This document shows, piece after piece, positions 21,301-30,800 of a stretch of DNA of 64,000 bases. Below the pieces are notes generated by a model. The model was not told where the DNA came from. It worked only from the letters and a program-made list of their open reading frames with translations, and made no database searches. The translations under genes and the position numbers were made by a program. Source of the DNA: Litoditis marina (Eukaryota > Nematoda > Chromadorea > Rhabditida > Rhabditidae); NCBI GenBank assembly GCA_964036275.1, contig OZ038439.1:10248904-10312903 (forward strand), written 5' to 3'. The stretch's first letter is position 1, and the number at the start of each line of letters is the position of its first letter.

Positions 21301-24213
21301 GAGTATACTGATTACACCCTGAAATTCACTAAAGCGTTGAATAAGTTCAATAGGTCTGTTGAAAACCGAATTATCGAGAAGGGAAATTCCCAAACTGTAT
21401 ATAAGTTGGTTAACTCACGTTTGAAAAGTGGAAAAACTATGCCAAGTATGAACGGACCAAACTACAAAGTTTGTGTATCAGATATTGACCGAGCAAATCT
21501 GTTGGCGGATACATTCCAAAGTGTTTTTTCTACTGATAGTGCCCCTATTCCTGCGTTTGATGTTCCGAATATTGTAAAAATGGAAAACTCGATCCGGTTT
21601 GATAGAATAGAAATAGAAGAATTGCTACGTTTGTGGCCAATGTCATTTTCTCAAACTCCGGACGGTATTCCATTTAAATACATCAAACATTTAACTGTTG
21701 AAATTTGTGGCCCCCTAGAATATATTTTCAATCTAAGTCTATGGAAAGGGGAGGTACCGGAACGATGGAAACATTCTCTGGTAACTCCTCTACCAAAGAA
21801 ACCCCCATTTTCCAACCCAAGTAACTACAGACCAGTTAGCATTACGTCTATATTTTGCCGACTGTTCGAAAAAATATTGAAGCGAGTAATGATAAAACAT
21901 ATGAATGAGAATAATATTTTATCTCCTCACCAACACGGTTTCAGAAAAGGGAAATCTGTAGAAACACAGATGCTAGAATGCATTAATGAATGGACCCTTT
22001 CTTTAGACAAGAAAGATTCTGTGGATGTAGTATATTTCGATTTCTCGAAAGCGTTTGACCGAGTTTCGCACAGAATGCTGCTAAACAAACTTGAAAAACT
22101 CGGATTTCATAGTACTATTGTATCATGGATTAGAGAATATCTTAGAAAACGCACGTTTGCCGTGAGAGTTAATTCGAGTTTTTCCAGCTCACGTGAAATA
22201 ACTAGTGGAGTTCCACAAGGTAGTGCTCTCTCTCCGATTCTTTTTAACATATTCACGTTCGAACTACCTAGTATTTTGACTGAATCTCCCGTTATGCGCT
22301 GTAAAGTTTTTGCTGATGATACGAAAGTGTTCAAATCTTTCAGTAACGGCGAAAGTAATGAGGAGTTGCAGAAATGCCTTGACAAGATGTATAAATGGTC
22401 TGTAGATTGGGGTCTTCCACTATCAGTAGAAAAAACAAGTGTCCTACATTTAGGCGCCAAAAACCCAAGTCAAACCTACGAAATGAACGGCATTGATCTC
22501 AGAAAAGTAGATCGAAATGTTCGAGATCTCGGGTTTTTGCTAAATCAAAACCTTTCATTTAAAGACCATGTGAAACATATCATCAAGTCCGCAAAGCATC
22601 GAACATACAATCTTTTCAAAGTTTTGAAAACTCGGAATAAGAATGTTTGGCTAAAAGCGTATAAAACTTATGTCCGACCAATGGTTGAATTCGGTACTAC
22701 TGTGTTCAACTCAGATAGCGGGTTTGTTAAGAAACTTGAATCAGTTCAGAACGACTTCACTAGAAAGTTGTTTTCCCGTTTGGGTGGCTATACGTATTGT
22801 AAAATCCCTAGTTCCGCATTTAGAAATAGGAAACTCGAATTGGTCACTTTAGAATCTAGAAGAAATACTACAGACCTCATTATGATCCATAAAATCATAA
22901 CTGGACAATGTGGATTAAGTGCAACAGACTTTTTCACGTTCAAACCTTCACGTACTAGGGGTTCTAGCGCGAAATTCAGTTTTCACACCCCAAAAACTAG
23001 CCAACGTGCCAAGTTTTTCACAGTACGGGCTGGATCCAAATACTTGAAATTGAGCAAGAAATCCAAAATACCGATGTCGTTATCAGCCGCAAAAAAGCAC
23101 TTTAGGTGAATGCATTTAAATGAGACTTCTACTGTTTTTCTGTTCATTCTGTGAGATTGGCCCAAATTATTTCCTTCGAGCTGTTTTATCTGTATTCTGT
23201 GCTGTTATATTGTTTTCTTTTTCTTTACTGGTAATCACCAAATGATGTTCCACGATTTCCGACTCTTATTTCCGCATTTGAATGTTTTCGTTTCCTAATG
23301 CCGATGTTTTATTTTCTCCTCTTGTATATCACATGCTTGCATGTAAATAAATCAATCAATCAATCAAAGTTAGGAAGGTAGGTGTGAACCTCTCTGAAAG
23401 TTAACAAAACATGAGAATTATGCAATTTATAGATTTTGTTGTTTTAAATGAACCCTTAACAAAATCGCAAGCAAGTAATTGAAACGGTTAGTTTTTAGTA
23501 GTGGTTTCTGACGAAGAAAGGAAGTGAAACACAGCTGAAACGGAACCAAAAAAACATTCTATATAGCATATAATAAGGAATCATAAAATAGTTTGTTCGT
23601 GCTTCACCACCTATTGAATTAACTTCAACTTTTGAAGTGAAAACTTAAAATACTTCAATACTTGAATTAATGTTCTCTTCTCTAAATCCTACTCAGTCAT
23701 TGAGGCTATTATAGCAACTTATTTTAATAAATTATTTTCCATATTTAACTATAGTCTCCAATAGTGTATACGTACCACTGTCGTATATCTCCATGCACAG
23801 TGAACAGATGATGTCGTCAGAAACCGATGTGGTGAAGATCCTCACAAACTGAATGACACAATTCTCAGATAAGCTGAAAACTATAACATGCTCCAATTTT
23901 TATCGAATATTATAGTGATTCAATCTGGTCAGCCTAGTGTCGAATTATGATAAAGCTCAGCGGATCAAACTACAAAAACGATAACATTGCAGAAGGTACG
24001 GCAACTCTCTTTGTGCGCTCCATGCAGATTCATACATCTATAAGGTTCATTTGTTATGGTTTATAATATTATAATTCAAGTGTAATTATGTATAAACTGA
24101 AATCGTCAAGAACATACCGGGAACTGGTGAGCGAGTTCAAGTTCCGGAGTGGCGTTTGCAACATCCGAAAGCCACGAGTATATGTCGAGACTACTTCTGT
24201 GTATGAGGATATT
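18329..24213 (-). CDS. Partial unrecognised gene, three phase-matched exons
   Basis: Three exons on the minus strand join in phase: 24213-24118, 23873-23776 and 18386-18329. Phases are 2+1, 1+2, then an open phase-2 end. The second exon carries SVSDDIICSLCMEIYDSG and the third PMWKTCFVCGSECLASML, so the spliced product has a Cys-x2-Cys pair followed by a second Cys-x2-Cys and a further Cys, which could be a small zinc-binding module (inference; no named family recognised). Acceptors are TTTACAG, TTTTCAG and ATTCCAG; donors are GTATGT, GTACGT and GTGAGT. Upstream and downstream exons were not found. The 5.4-kb intron between exons two and three contains a LINE in the opposite orientation. Decayed copies of the first exon lie at about 17.7, 15.5 and 14.7 kb. 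Confidence 0.4.
18453..18568. mobile_element. AGGACGATTATG palindromic element
   Basis: GAACGATTATGTAGACCAAT start, GATTGGTCCACATACTCG end; in the minus-strand intron beside the exon at 18329-18386. Confidence 0.65.
19555..19751 (+). mobile_element. tRNA-like TATAGT element, copy f
   Basis: The clearest copy: TATAGTCGTTGCC start, A box TAGCGCAGTGGTTCGCG, B box GGTTCGATTCCGG, CTCGC/GCGAG stem around the B box, ACTATA end. Confidence 0.8.
19990..20155. mobile_element. CTCATGAG palindromic element, decayed copy 3
   Basis: CTCATGAGATTCC and CTCATGACATTTTCATGAG motifs and a GGATCGCTACACGG end; the left TIR is not clear. Lies about 215 bp upstream of the LINE. Confidence 0.5.
20370..23368 (+). 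mobile_element. 5'-truncated CR1/Jockey-like LINE (LINE-1 of window)
   Basis: A non-LTR retrotransposon with an almost complete ORF2 followed by a 259-bp 3' UTR and a short tandem tail, (AATC) repeats at 23349-23367, as in CR1-type elements that end in microsatellites and not poly(A). No ORF1 lies upstream, and the ORF2 frame starts abruptly inside the endonuclease domain, so the 5' end is truncated at about 20370. It lies in the intron between the minus-strand exons at 23776 and 18386, antisense to them. Clear target-site duplications were not seen. Confidence 0.85.
20398..23109 (+). CDS. LINE ORF2: endonuclease-reverse transcriptase, N-terminus truncated
   Basis: Open for 903 codons with no frameshift. 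Endonuclease/exonuclease/phosphatase domain in about the first 200 residues: LTETWL (metal-binding Glu), GGGIVLIL, CLGDFNLPELNW and TSDHNSIHF (catalytic Asp-His). Reverse transcriptase in the middle: YRPVSITSIFCRLFEKIL, QHGFRKGKS, VVYFDFSKAFDRVSHRML, SGVPQGSALSPILFN and the active-site FADD near residue 638. The C-terminal third follows the CR1/Jockey pattern (AYKTYVRPMVEFGTTV). The first codon of the open frame is TTG and only the very first part of the endonuclease is missing, so this copy was mobilised fairly recently and then 5'-truncated. Catalytic residues appear intact. Confidence 0.9.
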   Translation: MQQDNIDIAILTETWLKAKSENGVFLGPLLNKYQCVRCDRKRLIGGGIVLILRSGLKFKEVFSECVSKGYEILVVDIYLSNSAFRFIAVYRTPSCSIAHSFQLNKCISDLSVCDHPVVCLGDFNLPELNWPLGGQSNFFTIAENFVDMIDDCELKQYVIAPSRKNHFLDLVLCNKLDLIENCRVTAPVGTSDHNSIHFDMKVTRQPEKLVWKRNFEEANYDLIRGYLAGVDWVGSFSTTCSIDQMYEMFIAILNHTIEMFVPMRMVVANRTNLPNYLRNMSMYRDELWERAHCSTNNTLWQEYTDYTLKFTKALNKFNRSVENRIIEKGNSQTVYKLVNSRLKSGKTMPSMNGPNYKVCVSDIDRANLLADTFQSVFSTDSAPIPAFDVPNIVKMENSIRFDRIEIEELLRLWPMSFSQTPDGIPFKYIKHLTVEICGPLEYIFNLSLWKGEVPERWKHSLVTPLPKKPPFSNPSNYRPVSITSIFCRLFEKILKRVMIKHMNENNILSPHQHGFRKGKSVETQMLECINEWTLSLDKKDSVDVVYFDFSKAFDRVSHRMLLNKLEKLGFHSTIVSWIREYLRKRTFAVRVNSSFSSSREITSGVPQGSALSPILFNIFTFELPSILTESPVMRCKVFADDTKVFKSFSNGESNEELQKCLDKMYKWSVDWGLPLSVEKTSVLHLGAKNPSQTYEMNGIDLRKVDRNVRDLGFLLNQNLSFKDHVKHIIKSAKHRTYNLFKVLKTRNKNVWLKAYKTYVRPMVEFGTTVFNSDSGFVKKLESVQNDFTRKLFSRLGGYTYCKIPSSAFRNRKLELVTLESRRNTTDLIMIHKIITGQCGLSATDFFTFKPSRTRGSSAKFSFHTPKTSQRAKFFTVRAGSKYLKLSKKSKIPMSLSAAKKHFR

Positions 24214-25015
24214 CTGTAAAGAGAATTATGTATGCAATGTCAATCTGTTCCACTAGTAAAAGAGCAATACACCCAAAACTGAGATAGACCCATCCCCAAA
24301 ACCAAAAGTCTACTTCCAATTTAAAATAAGCGCAACAAGTACAGGTAATAAACAGTTCCTAGTTGAAATATTATTCACTAAATGAGTGTTAGTAAACAAT
24401 GAACTTAGTTAAATTAATATTATTCATAAATTGATCATGGTTTCATAGAAAAAAAAACTTGAGCTGCTCTCATAATTAATGAACGCACAGAAACTTATGA
24501 AACAGGAAGAGTAGACATACTCATGTTCCACCTATCTGTAGTCATCTACAGTAAACTTACTAATGACCGTAAAAACTTTACTGAAAATTGACTTGATTTT
24601 GCTGTTGTACTATTAGAACGAGACTTGGCGATATATTTAAAATTTTCTTCGCCGAAAAACTGAATTCCAAAACACTACAGTATTGTTTTACTAGTACCGA
24701 CTATAATTGGTTGGGAGGAAACACACTATAGTGAAGAAGTGTTCGAATGAGGTGTGGCTAGAAACCTGAAAATGGGCGGAGTTTGACCCCGGTACCAAAA
24801 GGCTGCGTAAATTCGGAACTCGAAGCTCCGCCCACATCTGGGCGCGTGTGCCATGGTGAAATGGGTTTAAACGGTAAATTCAGGCAGAACACAAACAGGC
24901 AGCCTTTTTGGGTCAAAGAGACAATAAAACGAAAGGCAAATTGGATTGGTTAGAGCAAAAAAAAATGTTGCATTGCTTTCTCACTCGAACGAATTTTTCT
25001 CACCCTGAGCGGTTC

Positions 25016-25197
25016 AGGCGGCGTACCAATACCTCAAAAATCTCATGAGATACCTCATGAGCGATTCGTATAAGCTTCTAATGAGATTCTATTGATTGCT
25101 ATGCTACAACATTGAGAGGGCAGGACTAGCTCATGAGGTATCTCATGAGAAACTCATGTGAACTTATCATGAGATCGGGGGGATTGCTACGCCGCCG
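25016..25197. mobile_element. CTCATGAG palindromic element, copy 2
   Basis: AGGCGGCGTACCAATACC start and GGATTGCTACGCCGCCG end, with CTCATGAGATACCTCATGAG inside. Confidence 0.65.
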
Positions 25198-27893
25198 TGC
25201 TTGGTTGTGGCTTCAGATATGTTTGCAGATAAGTACGAAAGACTGAGAATGTGAATCTAATTCTCTATTCGTAGTATTCAATGACAAAATAGTTGAGAGG
25301 GTTCCTCAAAAATTCCACGTGGAATTAGCCGCGATATATTTAACCAACCAAAATTCTGTAAGGGCGACATGGTTAGAAGAAATAACTAACCAATAAGTTG
25401 ATATCTGGTGAAGGTTCGACAAGACCTATGATTCATTTTGAGTTCATTCCCTTTCGCAATTCCGAACAGTTCATGTGTACATGAAAGCAAACAAAAGATA
25501 CTCATGGCGACCAAGAAGAAGGCACTACTTTTTTTCTTAACAACGTTTGAATCCTTCCCAGGATAGTGTAACAGAAATAATGAATGAACCATTTACGATT
25601 GTTTACACTAAATTTTTGAACTACGAACTTTTGAACTATGAATGCTAAAAATGTGAGCTCTCCCGAAGTAGGCTAGTACGGATACGGTGTTTGTTGCCCA
25701 ATCCCGCTGTAGTTGTAGTTTTATCCTGTTGTTTTTCAGTCAGAATCCTGAAATTCTGGCGTGTACCGAGATCGAATTACAGAGAAGACATGGTTAATCC
25801 ATATATGTTACTTCAAAGCGGTTAGGGTACACAACAGACTGTTTGTTTATTTAGCGGGCGCCACAAACAAAAGTGTTGCGTGTTGGTCTGTTTAGCTCAA
25901 TAAGGTCACCAATTAGATCCCCTCAAGTGGGCTTTACAAAGTCGGAAACGTATCAGATCTACCTAGTGTTGTGCAATAGGCCATGAGAACTATAAACACC
26001 CAAGTAGCTGATTGAGAAAAGTGTGGAAATGTGAACTTCCGCACTTCAAGTTAAAACTGTTGAAAGTAAACTTCATAGATAACATCTTCATCTAACACGT
26101 GAAGGAACATGATCAGTAACACACAAACTTTTTCTTAACTAACCGCACCGAGGTCGGCTATTTCGGAAACAAGTTTGGTGCTTCCCATAGTTTCACAAGG
26201 AAGGGAAAATATGCTTACTTGGCCTCAATCTAAACCAGCTTTTTTGCTATTCCTCCAAGTTTGCTGAATAAATGTTCCTCGAGACAATCAATTTCAATTT
26301 AGAGAGTCAGCAATTACGCGATAAACGTATAGTCAATGGCTTTTCAATGCTACAAAAACACAGCAGAAGTTTTGCAATCGGCGTCTTACGGTATTTATTA
26401 TGTACCGCACGCCTATCTGCGTATTAAATGTGCGCTTTTACTTTTTTTTTAAATTTTCGTTTCACTCAAATCTTACTGATAACTCTTCGTTTTGTGCTTA
26501 TTCTGATACGTGGGTTTATGCTCAAATCTGTATTGGCGTCGTCTTTATGTGCATTGAAGTTGCTGAGAAGATCGAAGACAGTTGTTAAGGTTAGTTGTTC
26601 AAGTTTTGTTAGTACATTTTCACGTTTACGTGTTAAATTCGTTGATTTTTAGAAAAAAAGTTTGTTTCACAATGTTGAATATATGGCTTTTCAGTTATCT
26701 GCAATTCATTCGGTCCCGCAAAGAAGTCCGCTTCTACTCAAATCACGCTTCTTGTCTAGCAGTAACATGGATCAGACTACAAAAGGTATCGTACGTTGCA
26801 TTCATAGATAGAGAGTTTCTTCGCGGAACTACAGCTCGTGGGACGAATTCTGGATTTTTTAATTGCGTGCGAGATGCCGCACAGTCTCACTAATTGCGTC
26901 CGAGCAGCCGCGCCAAAATATTTTATTGTCCCAGGCGCCTCACACTCTTCATAATTGCGTGCGAGATGCCGCACCCTCTCTTTAATTCGTCCCAGGCGCA
27001 ATATAGCAACAGGAGAGGTTGTACCCGAACAAACTAATTTTCATGCATGCCCACGCAGCAATTGCTTGTCCTAACTAATTTGTGAATTTGGAACTATAGA
27101 AAGTAAGATCAGTATATTTATATTATTATTCATTAAAGTCATTAACAAGAATTGAACGGAATGAGACAATATATGTCACGTATACCAAGAAACGAGAGTA
27201 AAAGCAAGGGTAAGAGTGTAGACGTGAATTAACGTTTAAGAAATGTACGGAATGAAAATAGCCTCACTAAGAAAGAGTAATACCTCTCAAATCCTTAACG
27301 AAACACGGCCTTACGGCCACAACACAAACTGCTGTTTTTTTATTTGTCTGTGTGAAACCTTACCACGGAGAGCCGGATAAATCCTTGGAACGGTGGTTTG
27401 CCTAAGCCTAAGCCTTAAATCGAAAGTGAAGTCAACTTTTATGTTAAATAAATAAACTAAGTAATCATTTGAAAAAAAAGAAAATGATGAACCCAGTTTG
27501 TTTGTGTTGTAGATGTAGTGTCAGGTCTTAACGAATACACACTCGCACTCCGTATTAGTGAAGAAAATGTGGAAACATCTTGGTTTTCTGAGCGAAATGT
27601 GCACCTGGGACGAATTACTGCATAATTCCGAGCTGAGCGAGAGTGGCGCCTGGGACGATCCCATATTTGACCCACTTTTGTGGCTGTCTCGCTCCGGTTT
27701 GCGAGCCCAGCCTAATTGCGTCCCAAGAGCGTATCTCCCTTTCTTCGCTAACGTGTTAATTTGGTCCGATTTCATATTCTAAAAACTGAAAAACCAAGGA
27801 TTCTATCCAAATGCACAGTCAAGGAATCCCAAAAACAGCGACACCAAAGTCTTCCCTTCACTAATTGAGTTATTGAACCGATTTCCATCATTT
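25198..27893. other. Upstream region of TRM5, no gene recognised
   Basis: Contains the GCCGC tandem repeat at 26858-27005. A minus-strand open frame at 25592-25386 has a hydrophobic stretch (FFLVAMSIFCLLS) but no other support. The T-rich stretch 26400-26660 gives several overlapping open frames that look accidental. Confidence 0.45.
26858..27005. repeat. AATTGCGT/GCCGC tandem repeat
   Basis: Alternating units TTGCGTGCGAGATGCCGCAC and TCCCAGGCGC, about two and a half copies; a degenerate relative lies at 27600-27730 (CTGGGACGAATT, CCTGGGACGATCC). Confidence 0.6.
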
Positions 27894-30800
27894 ATGTTAA
27901 TTCACGTATTTGTCGTTGTCTGTTACCACATTGTGCCGTTCGAAAATGAAAATAATTCAGTTCCAGAATCAAGTACAATGCCGGTAGAATCAATGAAGGT
28001 GGCTCCATTCGCCAAGATCCTGCAGCTCCCCGAGAGTGTTCGCGGCATGACAGAACTCGACAAAGACAAGTTCACGTCAGTTTTCGTCTTCTCAACTCAG
28101 TTTTCAGTTTTGGTTCCTTTGATTGGCGAAATTCAATATTCTGCTCTTCAAAGCTCTAAAAGTTCACGTTCACAGTTTGCATAAAGCTGAGACAAGTAGA
28201 CAAGTTTAAGAGAGTATTCATGTTTTGAGCTCAATTTTTATCTTCTCGTTCTCGAGTGATCAAGTTCTGGATGTATCAAATCTTCTTCAAATTCCGTGGT
28301 ATAGAAATGTTGTACTGGAGACATGAATAGAGTTCTTTTGGCAAAAACAATACGATGTTTTTGGTTCTTCAATCTTCAGATTCCCATAAAAGTAGATAAT
28401 TTTCGGGATTTGGCTTCTCAGCTAAGTTTGCCTATGCATGCTTTTAGGTTGCTTGTAGGTATGGATTCAACCACTTTCACTTTTCTGTGATTTCAGTGTC
28501 GAAATCAACTTCCCCGTGGTACTCATTGATCCCAAGGATTTGACGAAAATCAGAGGAAAAGTTCGATTAGAGAAGTATCTTCTGAAGAATATGCTCAGCT
28601 TGAAGGTAGGTGAGTATTTCAATCAAAGAAGTTGTCCGAGACCGAGTGGCCGAAAAAAGTTCAGAAACCGGGCCTCTTTTCAGCCTTTATCGACAAAAAT
28701 TCTCATTTCGGTAGGTAATAAGAACGTGTTCCTCATTATGGAGTAGTCACTGAATTGGTGTGTGAGTGAGTATTTGAATACAATTCTGGTAGTTTCAATT
28801 CTCCAACTGTGTTCCTAGGTTGTATGTTTCCGAAAGTGTACCGTTTTCTATTCTCAGTTTTGCTCAATTAAATAACTTTTGTTACAAGTCCAATGTGACA
28901 ATGTGGGATACATTAACCAGCTGAAACGTTAGCATTCCACTTTTTCAATGAAATTTTTTTTCCCGGTTTCAGTGGTATGTAGTCATTTTGTAAACATTGC
29001 AAACAATCGATATTTGTTGCAGAATATAATGGATTCGGAAGTGCCATCAAAGAAGGCGCTAGTATTCGATCCCGACGTGGTCTCGGAGGAAAATTCAGAG
29101 ACGAGATCAGAAATACTGGAGAAGATTGGACAAGTTCTGGAATACGGTTAGTTTTCGATTTGAGATACCGAAAATATCATATTTCGATATAAAACATATT
29201 CACCAATGTCGCTGGAAGCTGACGAAGTTTCACGTAGCTATGAGCCCTTCTCAAGAGCATCCTATTTCTGTGATCTACCTTCGCGCAGGGAAGGTAATTT
29301 AGAGATTGGTGAATAGGGTCACTGGTTACTGGTTTCAACTTATAGTGGAGTAGGGCAGTATTTTCCGAATGCAAATACGTGTTCCGGTCATAACGTTATT
29401 TTCTAGCCAATCTTTTCCCGGACTTTCTCCACATTTCTTCCACGCACTAATAAGATCCGACCATTCGACAAAAATTTGTCCGTTTCGGTTTCGGTTTTTT
29501 CCGCACTCTGGACTACTTTACTGGGGGCAACCAGAATAAGTCATTCAAAGCTAAAAGTCATTGAAGTAAAAGTCATTTGAAAGTAAAAGTCATTAAGTAC
29601 GGAAACAGTTGAGAATCAGAAATAAAGTTTTCAAAAATTTTCGTATTTTTCAAATCCTGACTAAAAATGAATTAATGACTTTTACTTTTAAATGACTTTT
29701 ACTTTAATGACTTTTGATTTTGAATGACTTATTCCTGGTACCTTTACGGGGTATTATTTCATCTGAAAAAGAGCTTCGGACAAGTAATAGTTGGATTTCA
29801 CGGGTTCATGGTTAGATGTATAACGAGAAAGTAGTTTTTCACAACATCACAACACAAAGTCGTGTTTTTTTAGGTAAAGCTGTAGCGTGGTCCAATCAGA
29901 AATTCACGCTGAAGTACGATCATTGGGACACAAAGAGGATAATTAGGGCCATTCTTCCAACCGAATTAGATTTCAGGTTGGTGGTTTTCTTATTGCTTGG
30001 GTCACTCAATAATCAAATATGATCTTAAAATCGAAGGCGATTGGTGATACTGATAAAAAGATTATTTAGCAGAACGCATTGGTTTTTACCAAGTTTTCAG
30101 TGTCAGATGATCTTCTTCATGTATTTGTATATGTTAGGTTTCTATGAATAGAATTACCGAATTCTTTGTTTGCGTAGCCAAGTTCTTTCGAGAATACGAA
30201 TAGGTATCGAAAGGTAGGTTTAAAGTTATTTATATTTTGTAAACTCAACTTTTGGACTCGATACTCGATAGTTTGGGGTAGGGCTTCGGGGTGTTCAAAG
30301 TTGCATGTTTTTCCATTTTCAGCAGTTTCACCCAAACCGGTCACATTATTCACTGCAATTTCCGGGATGAGTTGATACCCTACAAGAAGATAATTGGAGA
30401 AATTCTGCTGAGCAAAGTCAAGCAAGCCAGGTCAGTTCGGTTTTTATAAGTATGGTGCCCCCCCCCCCCTCTATAATTCGCTAACAACTTCCCACCATCG
30501 ATTATTTCATTTACAAGGCGTTACACATGTATCAATATGAAAAGTCAAGTGCGTCGTTTGACTGAACCTTGGCTGTAAAATTCGGTAGTTTTCATGCTTA
30601 ATCATCATTTTTGACCAGTGAAAGATGGGTTGTGGGCTTCCTGGTTTATTTTCACTCGGATGCTACACGTGTTCTATAATGAAACATGAGGTTCTCCTTT
30701 ACCAGATGTCATAAAAGAAGTTGGCTAAGTTTATATCACAATAGTCAATTTCATTACAGAACAGTTGTAAACAAACTAGACGGCATCAAGAGCGAGTACC

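Noticed and set aside
25386..25592. Possible small secreted or membrane peptide on the minus strand
   Set aside because: One hydrophobic stretch only; no acceptor or donor context and no paralog. Left as an unsupported open frame.
26400..26893. Three overlapping plus-strand frames with hydrophobic stretches
   Set aside because: T-rich sequence gives Phe/Leu-rich frames; no donor/acceptor pairs join them and none resembles a family.
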